Positions 8,542-16,811 of a stretch of DNA of 44,136 nt are shown one piece after another. The position numbers were made by a program, and so were the translations under genes. The notes beneath the pieces are model-generated. The model saw only the letters and a list, made by a program, of their open reading frames with translations, searched no databases and had not been told where the DNA came from. How positions within the stretch are numbered: the first letter of the stretch is position 1; the number at the start of each line of letters is the position of its first letter. The stretch comes from Phocaeicola coprophilus (GTDB lineage Bacteria; Bacteroidota; Bacteroidia; Bacteroidales; Bacteroidaceae): positions 1-44,136 of the forward strand of contig JACJJM010000028.1 of the NCBI GenBank assembly GCA_016900015.1. The letters are read 5' to 3'.

Positions 8542-9474
8542 TTACATCGGGATGTCGACGATGACTTCTTCCCAGTCGTCCACCTTCGGCTGCAGCCCGT
8601 TTCCGTTTTCGATGGGTTTGGGCAGGGGCAGGCCGTCGAGCAGGATGTGCACGTGATGCTTGTCCGTCGCCCGGAGCAGCTGGTCTGTCACGTCATACGT
8701 GTGGTAGTAGTTCTTCCCGTCCGGCATTCTGACATAGATGAACAGCCAGTGTTTCAGGTTGGCGTCCCGTTTGTGTCCGAAGCCCAGGAAGCTGGCTTTG
8801 ATGGTCGACACCTGGTCGTGTTGCGCCTCGAAGGGGACAGTCGTCAGGTTGTCGTCGAGCTTGTTCCTGCCGACCAGGAATCCTTCCGAGAGTCCGGTGA
8901 GCGACCCGCTTATGGCGAAGGGGGAGAGGTCCTTCAGGTTTTTCGCATTGCGGATTTCGACCGTGTAGAGGCATACGGAGGTGTCCGGATAGAGCGTGAT
9001 GGTCTGGTCTTTTACCCCGAGGACGATGTGGATGTCGTCTCTGCGGTCCGTCCAGAGCATTTCCGGCGAGCGGTGCAGGCTCTCTGTCTCCGGGTCCGCA
9101 TAGCCCCGTACGGTCCGGGGGTAGCCTGTCTTCGTGGAGTTGGTGGTGGAAGCCTCAAATCCTTCGAAGGTCTCCGGTCCGGTGTAGATGACGGATTCGG
9201 CGTCGTTGTTGATGCAGAGGGCGCGGTAGGAGCCTCCCGGGATGGTGATGACTCCGCCGTTCCGCCCGGCGAACTCGTAGGGGAGCATCTTGCCTCCGTC
9301 GGCCGGATAGAGGTAGAGCCTCATGGACGAGGGCTGGGCCTCCGGAGCATGTCTCCAGTCGAACACGACCTTGACTTCGGCCGTATGTGTGTGGTCGTAG
9401 CAGAGGTCCTTGTGTTCGCATGCGGCCAGCAGACAGAGCAGCATGGCCAGGGGTAGAAATATGCTTTTTTTCAT
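8542..9474 (-). CDS. DUF5119 domain lipoprotein of the fimbrial operon (FimB/Mfa2-like)
   Basis: The 310-residue protein starts at 9474, where MKKSIFLPLAMLLCLLAAC forms a lipoprotein signal (Cys19). The frame continues upstream only as a shadow of the DUF3575 gene. HKDLCYDHTHTAEVKVVFDW just after the lipid Cys is the typical opening of DUF5119 proteins, which accompany fimbrillins in Bacteroidales and resemble anchor subunits. The start overlaps the upstream stop by 4 nt (ATGA), so the two genes are translationally coupled. The likely role is outer-membrane anchoring or length control of the fimbria. That is an inference from family and context. Confidence 0.8.
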   Translation of the reverse strand: MKKSIFLPLAMLLCLLAACEHKDLCYDHTHTAEVKVVFDWRHAPEAQPSSMRLYLYPADGGKMLPYEFAGRNGGVITIPGGSYRALCINNDAESVIYTGPETFEGFEASTTNSTKTGYPRTVRGYADPETESLHRSPEMLWTDRRDDIHIVLGVKDQTITLYPDTSVCLYTVEIRNAKNLKDLSPFAISGSLTGLSEGFLVGRNKLDDNLTTVPFEAQHDQVSTIKASFLGFGHKRDANLKHWLFIYVRMPDGKNYYHTYDVTDQLLRATDKHHVHILLDGLPLPKPIENGNGLQPKVDDWEEVIVDIPM

Positions 9475-10790
9475 CGCTTGTCTCCTTTCTTCAGATTGTG
9501 GTGCCCGCGGCCGAGGAGCCATACAAGTGTGATTTCGGCTTTGGTCGGACCGAACCATTTGTGTTGCTTGGTCGCCTGCCAGACATAGCAGTCGTCGATG
9601 GGCAGGTATTCGTAGTAGGTCCCGCCCCAATAGCCCACTCCGATGGCGAAGTCGAGGTTGAGCCGGTTGGCGATGGGCAGCGAGTAGCCATACTCCAGTC
9701 CGGCGGCGTAGTTCATCTTCTCCCACAGCGTGCCGCCGGGTTTGCCGCCCATGTATCCCCGTCCTCCGGTCTCGAAGTCGTAGGTGAACAGTTGGCCGTA
9801 GACTCCCACGTGGTGTCCGCTGAGCGGGCTGCCTCCTTCAGGCCGGCCGAAGTATTTCCGCAGGGCCAGTTCGCCGCCGTAGATTCGCCAGTAGCGGTGT
9901 CGCTTGTCGCTTTTCCACCAGGCGTACATCCAGTTGCCGCTTGCGGAGAAGCCTTTGCCCAGATAGAACTCCAGGCCGACATTGGGGACGAGGAAGGCGT
10001 CATAGAGCAGGTTGGTCTTGACGGCCATATAGAAGGGTGCTGACGGCTGTGCCTGCGTCGCCGGTTCGCTTTCCGATGTCATCTCGGGTATGGGAACGCA
10101 ATCGATGCGCTCGGCCTGCGGGACTTCTTCGGTTTCGACGTCGGGGGTGTAGTCCGGCTCGGGCGTCTGCGGCAGGAGGATGTAGGACACTTCCACGAGC
10201 GAGCGGCGCAGGCCGGGGAAGAAATGCTGTTCCATGTAGCGCCAGCAATCGCCTTGGCGGAGCATCATCAGTTGCCTTTTGCGGCTGTCGACCACGACGC
10301 CATCCCGGATGACCCATTCGGGGGTGTTGCTCAGGATGTGCATCACATCTTCCTTGCCGGGCATGTCGGACTGTGCGACCTGGAGCCGGAGCCGGTCCCA
10401 GTCGATGCCGACGTATGACTCCCTGAGCAGGGAAGCCTGCCAGGCGGGGATGCGGCGGCAGAGGTAGTCGCCGATGTTCCGCGAGCGGTCTTTTGACAGG
10501 CTCTTGTTCAGCGTCGTGTTGCCTTCGGGCGATGCTCCGGAGACGATGCTGAAGCGGTCGAGACGACATGTGCTGTCGGATGAGAGCTTATGTAAGATTT
10601 CCAGCAGGCAGTCCAGCTTTTCGCGGTTGTTTTGATAGGTGGAGTCGAACTGGGCGTGTCCCTGCCGGTAGAAGACCTCGACACTTATGGGGATACGGAG
10701 GGTGTCAAGGGGCGTGATGCCATGTGCCCATGAAGTGAGGGCGCCGACGGACAATATGCACAGTACAATTCCTATTTTCAATCTAATCAT
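9471..10790 (-). CDS. DUF3575 protein with N-terminal OmpA-like region
   Basis: The 439-residue protein has a cleavable-looking signal peptide (MIRLKIGIVLCILSVGALTSWAHG). The first half resembles an OmpA-type domain: FYRQGHAQFD early, then the SGASPEGNTTLNKSLSKDRS motif that is typical of such domains. A Pro/Glu-rich linker (about residues 205-255) leads to a C-terminal DUF3575 domain (FYMAVKTNLLYDAFLVPNVGLEFY), which looks like a small outer-membrane beta-barrel with alternating aromatic strands. DUF3575 proteins regularly head fimbrillin operons in Bacteroidales and are presumed to sit in the outer membrane beside the pilus. It is first in its operon, under a promoter with paired ATGTACA sites. 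Confidence 0.8.
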   Translation of the reverse strand: MIRLKIGIVLCILSVGALTSWAHGITPLDTLRIPISVEVFYRQGHAQFDSTYQNNREKLDCLLEILHKLSSDSTCRLDRFSIVSGASPEGNTTLNKSLSKDRSRNIGDYLCRRIPAWQASLLRESYVGIDWDRLRLQVAQSDMPGKEDVMHILSNTPEWVIRDGVVVDSRKRQLMMLRQGDCWRYMEQHFFPGLRRSLVEVSYILLPQTPEPDYTPDVETEEVPQAERIDCVPIPEMTSESEPATQAQPSAPFYMAVKTNLLYDAFLVPNVGLEFYLGKGFSASGNWMYAWWKSDKRHRYWRIYGGELALRKYFGRPEGGSPLSGHHVGVYGQLFTYDFETGGRGYMGGKPGGTLWEKMNYAAGLEYGYSLPIANRLNLDFAIGVGYWGGTYYEYLPIDDCYVWQATKQHKWFGPTKAEITLVWLLGRGHHNLKKGDKR

Positions 10791-10825
10791 ATCAGTTGGT
10801 TGTCATACTTTCTTGATTCTGGGTG

Positions 10826-10833
10826 CAAATGTA
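10826..10833 (-). promoter_or_regulatory. -7 box of the DUF3575-DUF5119-fimbrillin operon
   Basis: On the minus strand this reads TACATTTG followed by CAC, a full match to TAnnTTTG. No TTTG lies at the -33 spacing. It is 36 nt upstream of the start codon at 10790. Confidence 0.65.
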
Positions 10834-10865
10834 GGGGGAAGTAAGGATGTATGGCCTTTTCTTCC

Positions 10866-10929
10866 ATGTACAAGTCTTATGGGTTAATGCGTTGATTCAT
10901 AGTGATAAAACGTTTCTATGAGATGTACA
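10866..10929 (-). promoter_or_regulatory. Paired ATGTACA sites upstream of the DUF3575 operon
   Basis: ATGTACA occurs at 10866-10872 and 10923-10929, start-to-start 57 bp. The proximal copy begins 32 nt upstream of the -7 box. The same arrangement is seen at two other fimbrial promoters. It is a putative activator-binding region. Confidence 0.6.
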
Positions 10930-11343
10930 AAAATGTAATGAGTGCAATAAAGCTATCAATAAAGAGTTGTTTTGGGACAAATTTATCTTGCGGGCCCGGT
11001 CCTTGAGGGGGCATCCCGCAGCGTGTGCATGCGGGGCAGGATGTATCATCACTCACAAACTCATCTCCAATCATCACACGATAAATTCCAGACAGATTCT
11101 AAGCTGCGGATAGGAAATCAATCGTCTGCTTTGTGCCCGGGTGGTCCCTTCACACCGCCCGACCACGGAAAGGAGGGTAGGCGAGAACGGATAGGACTCC
11201 GTGTACGGACGGAAAGGAAGGTATGGTTTACTTGTAGGGACGCACGGTCCGTGCGTCCGGCATGCACAACGCTCATTTCCAGTCCGGATGTGAGTTCGGC
11301 CACACGGGCCGTGTCCCTACATCGGCATGCAGCATGGAGGGGA
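10930..11343. other. Non-coding spacer between fimbrial operons with two repeat families
   Basis: No convincing gene was seen. From 11165 to 11220 it carries two cores of the CGGAAAGG family, and 11234-11322 is a pair of REP-like hairpins. The rest is unremarkable. Confidence 0.6.
11234..11322. repeat. BIME-like inverted pair of REP hairpins (TGTAGGGAC ... GTCCCTACA)
   Basis: The left unit is GTAG plus the stem GGACGCACG/CGTGCGTCC (11238-11246, 11250-11258). The right unit is the same design on the other strand, ending CCGTGTCCCTACA. The outer ends form a terminal inverted repeat of about 9 bp around roughly 40 nt of unique spacer. It resembles a bacterial interspersed mosaic element: two REP units facing each other. 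Confidence 0.65.
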
Positions 11344-14004
11344 TTATTGCTCCTTGATGCCGCGTACCGGAAGGCCTGAATCCTTAGGGGATGAACCGAC
11401 GTGGATTACCTGGTTTGTCGTGAACGACCAGAAGACGTAATTTCTGTTGCTTCCGCCGGTCGCAGTCCACAAGTCGGCCTCCTCGTCCAGATAGAGCAAC
11501 TGGTAATTGTTCGTGCTTTCGATTGCTCCCAGAGCCGGATTGAATATCTTGTCTCCTGTCTTGTTCAGGCCTCCGTAGATGGTGACTCCGTGGGCACTCG
11601 GATACAGTGCGTTCAGGTCTGCCACGTCGGAAATCTTAGTCGAGACTTTGGTAAACTGATTGCTAATCGACATACCTGAAAACAAGATGGCAGGAGGAAG
11701 GCAAAAGCCCGGGGGACAAGGGTCATAAATGGTTTTGACGACGGTCCGGTCTACGATAGGTGTATATTTGTCATACTGTATGTCCTGCGTCGCATCCCAT
11801 AGGTTCGCATAGCTTGAGGATCTGCGTGGCATTTTTTGCATGGTGGTAGGTCGCTGTATGCTTATGGCGATGTCCTTTTTGGCGCGAATCGTTGTGCCGG
11901 AGACCGTGTTTCCTGAGAAATCGTCCATTTCGGGAGCAGACGTGTAAGCCTGTCCCGAAGCATCATACAGTGTCTTGTACTCCTTTACATATCCGTTGCT
12001 CGGGGTGAACGGGTCTTTGCGTCCGCCCTGGTAGTAGGGTGCATTGCTGGGCACGAAGGTGTCCATGTCCTGGATTAGCTCGAATGTCTGGTCGCCGCCT
12101 TTCGTCTTGATCCGGACGAAGCATGAACGCTGCGGGTAGGTCGTGCGGTCTCCTTCGCAGAAACCTACGTAGACGGGCATGAGCTGATAGGTCTTGGGGG
12201 TGTGGTTCGTGATGGCCAGCGTCTTTGTCAGGTCTTCATCGGTCACCCAGATGTGCCATGACCATACAATCGTGTCGTTCGCGTTTTTTGCTGCAATCAG
12301 CGCATTGCCCTGGCAGATGGAGGAGGGGTCTACATAGAATTTTATGTATGCCTGCGGCCCGCTGCCTTCGTAGCTGATGTTTCCCACGAGGTCTTTTGCG
12401 TCCTGCCATGCCAGTTCCGCTTGGGAGACGGTGCAGTCCGCATTGTTGTTGATATAGGGGTCGGTGATGTCATTGCCCAGGTGATTGATGAAGTTCGTGA
12501 GGAAGTACCGACCTGTCCGGGGAGAGATGTATGCCGCTTCATTGGTCTTCCCGTCTTTCACGGCATTGCCATAGACGAGCGGGAAGCAATACCATCCGGG
12601 GGCATTGACCACATAGCAGTTGGCCGTGTTTCTGAGCGAGAGGTCGTCCGAGCCTCCCGTCGAGAGGTCATACGGGGCGGATGCCGAGCCGCGTGGCCGG
12701 GCCTTTCTCAGGATGTCGGTGTGTGCGTTGCTCGTGATGCCCTCCGTGCTGCTGAGCGTGGCGTCATAGGAAGAGGCCTCGAGGCTTCCGTTGCCGTTGG
12801 CGGTGAATGCCGTGACCCAGTCCGGCTTGCGGGTGGTCCAGTTCTGCCCGTCGGTGGAAAACTCGGCCGTCCATGGCGCAGGCTCTTTCGTGCCTTTGAT
12901 GCTGTTGGTGCGGTAGCTGGTGATCTGGTAGGAGTTGGTCCCGCCGTCATGGGTGAAATGCTCCGTTCCCGTGACGGACAGCGTGTATTCCCAGTTGATG
13001 GACGAGGTGGAGATTTTGTAGGTCACGGTCTTTCCCATCGGCCATACGCTTTTTGCGAGCGTGGCAGACAGGGTGTGCTCTCCTTTGGCATCTGCGAAGA
13101 TGACTTCGATCTTCGCGGCCTCCGGCAGGGTCTGGGGAATCATCATGAAGGTCTGTGCTTCGCTGGTGATGGCTTCCCCCTCGGTGCCTTGGGCTGTCTT
13201 GTTCAGTTCCTGGGTGAACGAAGTCGTCCGGCCATGGTCCTTCCAGGTCTGGTCGTCCAGGTCGTAGGTCCCTTGGGAGTAGACATTCTTCAGCGTGACG
13301 CGCTTCACCACGCCGGGATTCATGTCGTTGCCGCAGACGAACTTCACGGCTGTCAGGGCGTGGTGGAAGGTCAGGTTGACGGGGATGTTCGAGTTGCCGT
13401 TGATTTCACCCGAAGCCGCCACGAGCAGGTCGGCCTGGTCCGCTACGTCGTCCGGGACGGTGCAGGTCAGTGTCGGGTGTCCGGCCGTCTGTCCGGAGAG
13501 GCGGTAGGCGTTGTTGCTTTTCGGAGCATAGGCGAAAAAGCGCACCTTGTAGGCTTCGCCGGGCCAGTAGTAGGTCGACGGGGGAGTCCAGGTGTTTCCG
13601 GACTTGCTGACCGGGACGTCATACATGTAGTTCGGGCTTTGTGTCCCGTCCCAAGCGCCGGTGTAGGTGTAGGCCAGGACGCCGAAGGACGTATAGATGT
13701 TCGCAGCCGAGACGGGCGCGGCGCGTGTCTCCGCTTCGTCGTCGGGCAGTGACTGTATGCTGTCAGTGTAGAGCGTGTGCAGGTAGATAGGCACTGTGCC
13801 GTCAGCCTTGACGGGAAGGACGGCGGCGCGTGTCGAGGGTTCAGGCTTGTCCTGTCTGAGTTGGAACCAGGAATCCCGGACTTCCGGCATGAACCGGATG
13901 TAGTCGGATTGGCGAGAGTTGTCCAACTCGTCTGTGCAGGAAGGCATCAGTAAGCAGCCTGTCATCAAGACAACGAGTGGAGCGTGCATGGGATGTAGTC
14001 TCAT
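11344..14004 (-). CDS. Large fimbrillin family lipoprotein (886 aa), paralogue 1
   Basis: The signal peptide ends in LLMPSC (Cys23) and is followed by TDEL. Residues about 30-340 form a fimbrillin/Mfa-like module: HTLYTDSI near the N-terminus, the hallmark YYWPGEAYKVRFFAYAP, DLLVAASG, FHHALTAVKFVCGNDM and FMMIPQTLP. A long middle part of unknown fold follows (NCYVVNAPGWYCFPLVYGNA, WSWHIWVTD). The C-terminal part has YDPCPPGFCLP, resembling the Fibrobacter major-paralogous (FISUMP) type domain. At 886 residues it is more than twice a shaft fimbrillin, which suggests a tip or adhesin role. It is second in a two-gene operon, 54 nt after paralogue 2, and shares a 61-bp identical DNA block with it. 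Confidence 0.82.
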   Translation of the reverse strand: MRLHPMHAPLVVLMTGCLLMPSCTDELDNSRQSDYIRFMPEVRDSWFQLRQDKPEPSTRAAVLPVKADGTVPIYLHTLYTDSIQSLPDDEAETRAAPVSAANIYTSFGVLAYTYTGAWDGTQSPNYMYDVPVSKSGNTWTPPSTYYWPGEAYKVRFFAYAPKSNNAYRLSGQTAGHPTLTCTVPDDVADQADLLVAASGEINGNSNIPVNLTFHHALTAVKFVCGNDMNPGVVKRVTLKNVYSQGTYDLDDQTWKDHGRTTSFTQELNKTAQGTEGEAITSEAQTFMMIPQTLPEAAKIEVIFADAKGEHTLSATLAKSVWPMGKTVTYKISTSSINWEYTLSVTGTEHFTHDGGTNSYQITSYRTNSIKGTKEPAPWTAEFSTDGQNWTTRKPDWVTAFTANGNGSLEASSYDATLSSTEGITSNAHTDILRKARPRGSASAPYDLSTGGSDDLSLRNTANCYVVNAPGWYCFPLVYGNAVKDGKTNEAAYISPRTGRYFLTNFINHLGNDITDPYINNNADCTVSQAELAWQDAKDLVGNISYEGSGPQAYIKFYVDPSSICQGNALIAAKNANDTIVWSWHIWVTDEDLTKTLAITNHTPKTYQLMPVYVGFCEGDRTTYPQRSCFVRIKTKGGDQTFELIQDMDTFVPSNAPYYQGGRKDPFTPSNGYVKEYKTLYDASGQAYTSAPEMDDFSGNTVSGTTIRAKKDIAISIQRPTTMQKMPRRSSSYANLWDATQDIQYDKYTPIVDRTVVKTIYDPCPPGFCLPPAILFSGMSISNQFTKVSTKISDVADLNALYPSAHGVTIYGGLNKTGDKIFNPALGAIESTNNYQLLYLDEEADLWTATGGSNRNYVFWSFTTNQVIHVGSSPKDSGLPVRGIKEQ

Positions 14005-14058
14005 TCGTTTGCTGTTTTTTTTAATTTGAGTAAATGTTCAATTTAGTTTATACACGAT

Positions 14059-16557
14059 TTAGTCGCGGATGGGGCGCACGGAGAAAGCTCCGTGGCGGTC
14101 GATTTGCCATGTGGCCCAAATGCCTATTTCCGTGGCCCGGAAGAAGAATGCGTTTTGATCCCCGGAAGGCGCGGCTCCCCACACTTGTATGTCTTGCCCG
14201 ATTCGGTTGGGTTTGCCCGGGCTGTCGGTTTTATAGCGGGAGCCTGTGGCGGGGAAGAATATCGTGTCTCCCTTCCCGTTCAGCCCGCAATAGAAGTTCC
14301 ATCCGCCGCCATACGGCCTTTTGGCGTTGATGTTTCTCTCATCGCCCTCTTGATAAGGCGCACCGGTCGTGAATCCGCTGAATTCCCAGCCTTTGGGCAT
14401 GTGGAATCCGGCGGGGCAAGGGTCGTAGATGCTCTTGACCACCATCTCGTCGTCCAGGTAAGGCATCGTGTTGTTGGTATCCCACAGATTGAAGTATTGC
14501 CCGTCCATCACCTGGTTGGTGTTGAGCTTTTGGGGGTTCTGGATGCCCCATGTGAGCGCGGTGATGCCTGTCCCGGTGGCTTCTGTGAGCGGGTTGTCGT
14601 TTGAGACCGTCCCGCTTGCGTCATACCAGTATTTCGTGGCTTCCGTGCCGGTGTCTCCCGGATAGAGCGGGTCTTTGCGTCCCCACTGGTAGTAGGGGCT
14701 GTTGCCTTTGTAATCCACGTCGAGGGAGGTTTGGGAGATGGTGAACGTGCGGACTTCCTCGCCTGCCTTGATGCGTACCTGGCAACTTCTGCCGGCAAAA
14801 TTCAGGTGCTCGCTGTCACACCATCCCAGGTTGACCGGCATCATCTGGACGCTTGTGCCTGTCAGGCTGTTGGTGACTTTTTTGGTCTGTGTCAGGTCGG
14901 TGTCCGTAATCCAGATGTGCCAGCTCCACATGATGTCCCCGGCGGCGTCGCAGACGGCGCTCACGGCATTTCCCTGCTGGATGGTCGTCGCGCCGACCGT
15001 GAAGCGGATGGCGTGTCCGCCGTCGTACAGGCCGACATTCGAGATGAGCCCCGAGGCGTCTTGCCACAAGAGCTTGCATGACTTGGCCGTGCATCCCTCG
15101 TGGTCGTAGATGCGGGGTGACTGGATGGGCTTGCCCCGGTGGTTGATGAAGTTTTTGAGTATGTAGGTGTCATCGTAGTCGTAAAAGTAGGCCGACTTGT
15201 TGTCGCCGTCGCCTGTTATCGCGTTTCCATACACCAGGGGGAAGTAATACTCTCCCGGGTTGCTGACGACATAGCAGTTGGCCGTATACTGGATGGCGGG
15301 CTGTCCCAGGTCGTTGGAGAGGTTGTAGGGTACGTCTTTCGTTCCTTTGGCCGGCCTTGCCCTCAGTGCGTCTGTATGCCGGCTCGTGCTGCTTCCTTGC
15401 TGCGATGCGACGGTGGCGGTGTAGGAGACGGCGCTCACGCTTCCTGCTCCGGAAGTCCCTGAGGTGAATGCCGACAGCCAGCCGGGCTTCGTGCCGGTCC
15501 AGCTCTTGCCGTCGGTGGAAAACTCGGCCGTCCAGCTGACGGGCTGTTTGCTCGTGCTGTTCTGCTTGTAGCTGGCGATGCTGTATGTCGAGCTTTCCCC
15601 TTTGAAGGTGTAGGTGCTTGGCGGGTTGACTGTCAGGATGTATTCCCAGTTGATGGACGAGGTGGAGATTTTGTAGGTCACGGTCTTTCCCATCGGCCAC
15701 ACCTGTTTCCCGATAGCTCCGGTGAGGGTGTGCTCCGCCTGTCCGTCGTCAAACACGATTTCGATTTTCGCCGTGTCCGGCAGGGTCTGGGGGAGCATCA
15801 TGAAGGTCTGTGCCGCGCTGGTGAGGGCCGAGCCTTCCGTCCCCTCGGTCGCGGCGTCCAGCGTCTGGGAGAAGTTCTTCGGGGTGCGGACGTCGCTCCA
15901 GGCCGCTGTCTCCAGATTGTACGTTCCTGTGGCGTAGACGCCCTTGAGCGTCACGCTCTTGACAGTGCCCGCCTTCATGTCGTTGCCGCAGACGAACTTC
16001 ACGGCGGTCAGCGCGTGGCGGAAGGTCAGGCCGATGGCTTCGTTGTTTCCCCCGCTGACTGCTCCCGAGGCGGCCACCAGCAGGTCCTGCTGTCCGGCGA
16101 CGTCCGAGGGGATGGCGCAGGTGAGGGTCGGGATGCCGCTCTTGCTGACCGCCACGTCGTTCATGTAGTTTGGCGTACCGGTGTTGTCCCACGTCCTTTG
16201 GTAGGCATAGGCTGACACGCCGAACGTCCCGTACATGGAGGCGATGTCCCTCGGGGCGGACCGGGTCACCGGGACACTGTCGCCCGCATTTTCAGCCGAC
16301 GGGGGCTGGATGCTGTCGGTGTAGAGCGTGTGCAGGTAGAGCGGCGTGCCCTCTGTCCGGAGAGCCGAGACAGCAGAGCGCGTGCCCTCCCCGCCGTCTG
16401 TGGCGAGGGAAGTCCAGGTGTTGTCGATGGCGGATGTGAAGCGGATGCGGTCGGTGGTTTGCGAAGACTTCAAGTCGTCTGTGCATGAGCTGATGAGGAT
16501 GGACCAGACGAGCAGGCTCCAGGCTGCGGAGAGTGTGTGAAACAACGATTTTGTCAT
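14059..16557 (-). CDS. Large fimbrillin family lipoprotein (832 aa), paralogue 2 with internal deletion
   Basis: The lipoprotein signal ends in LISSC (Cys25), followed by TDDL. The layout follows paralogue 1 throughout: HTLYTDSI, VSAYAYQRTW, DLLVAASG, FRHALTAVKFVCGNDM, FMMLPQTLP, KTVTYKISTSSINWEY, NCYVVSNPGEYYFPLVYGNA, WSWHIWITD and a C-terminal YDPCPAGFHMPKGWEF. One segment is missing: paralogue 1 has 40 residues (including YYWP and FFAYAP) between SKSG and PTLTC, whereas here a single Ile joins them (near 16132). The reading frame is kept. It is the first gene of its operon, with paired ATGTACA sites upstream. A tip or adhesin role is inferred from size and from the FISUMP-like C-terminus. 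Confidence 0.82.
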   Translation of the reverse strand: MTKSLFHTLSAAWSLLVWSILISSCTDDLKSSQTTDRIRFTSAIDNTWTSLATDGGEGTRSAVSALRTEGTPLYLHTLYTDSIQPPSAENAGDSVPVTRSAPRDIASMYGTFGVSAYAYQRTWDNTGTPNYMNDVAVSKSGIPTLTCAIPSDVAGQQDLLVAASGAVSGGNNEAIGLTFRHALTAVKFVCGNDMKAGTVKSVTLKGVYATGTYNLETAAWSDVRTPKNFSQTLDAATEGTEGSALTSAAQTFMMLPQTLPDTAKIEIVFDDGQAEHTLTGAIGKQVWPMGKTVTYKISTSSINWEYILTVNPPSTYTFKGESSTYSIASYKQNSTSKQPVSWTAEFSTDGKSWTGTKPGWLSAFTSGTSGAGSVSAVSYTATVASQQGSSTSRHTDALRARPAKGTKDVPYNLSNDLGQPAIQYTANCYVVSNPGEYYFPLVYGNAITGDGDNKSAYFYDYDDTYILKNFINHRGKPIQSPRIYDHEGCTAKSCKLLWQDASGLISNVGLYDGGHAIRFTVGATTIQQGNAVSAVCDAAGDIMWSWHIWITDTDLTQTKKVTNSLTGTSVQMMPVNLGWCDSEHLNFAGRSCQVRIKAGEEVRTFTISQTSLDVDYKGNSPYYQWGRKDPLYPGDTGTEATKYWYDASGTVSNDNPLTEATGTGITALTWGIQNPQKLNTNQVMDGQYFNLWDTNNTMPYLDDEMVVKSIYDPCPAGFHMPKGWEFSGFTTGAPYQEGDERNINAKRPYGGGWNFYCGLNGKGDTIFFPATGSRYKTDSPGKPNRIGQDIQVWGAAPSGDQNAFFFRATEIGIWATWQIDRHGAFSVRPIRD

Positions 16558-16586
16558 AAGGCTATATCATAATTATATATCGAGTG

Positions 16587-16594
16587 CGAAGGTA
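16587..16594 (-). promoter_or_regulatory. -7 box of the large fimbrillin operon
   Basis: On the minus strand it reads TACCTTCG followed by CAC, one mismatch from TAnnTTTG. There is no -33 TTTG. It lies 30 nt upstream of the start codon at 16557. Confidence 0.5.
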
Positions 16595-16626
16595 CGGATT
16601 CATCCGCGGGAAGGACTCTGCCGGAG

Positions 16627-16689
16627 ATGTACATTCTGCTCGGACTATACCGCTGGCAGACAGCTGTTTCCGTCTTTTGCGGATGTACA
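16627..16689 (-). promoter_or_regulatory. Paired ATGTACA sites upstream of the large fimbrillin operon
   Basis: Copies lie at 16627-16633 and 16683-16689, start-to-start 56 bp. The proximal copy begins 32 nt upstream of the -7 box, as at the DUF3575 promoter. The distal copy lies just short of the terminator of the upstream regulator gene. Confidence 0.6.
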
Positions 16690-16718
16690 CTTGGGTCCGC
16701 CGCCCGGGGAGGAAATGG

Positions 16719-16757
16719 AAAAAAGATACGCCTGCCCCCGCAGGGACAAGCGTATCG
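16719..16757 (-). terminator. Terminator of the TPR/HTH regulator gene
   Basis: On the minus strand the stem GATACGC/GCGTATC, with further pairing of CCCTGC and GCAGG inside, is followed by TTTTTT. It separates the regulator from the fimbrillin promoter, so the regulator is a separate transcript. Confidence 0.75.
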
Positions 16758-16811
16758 TGAAAAAACGCGAACCTACCTTCACAGGCAGTATTCAGCCTTC
16801 CTGGTAACCTT

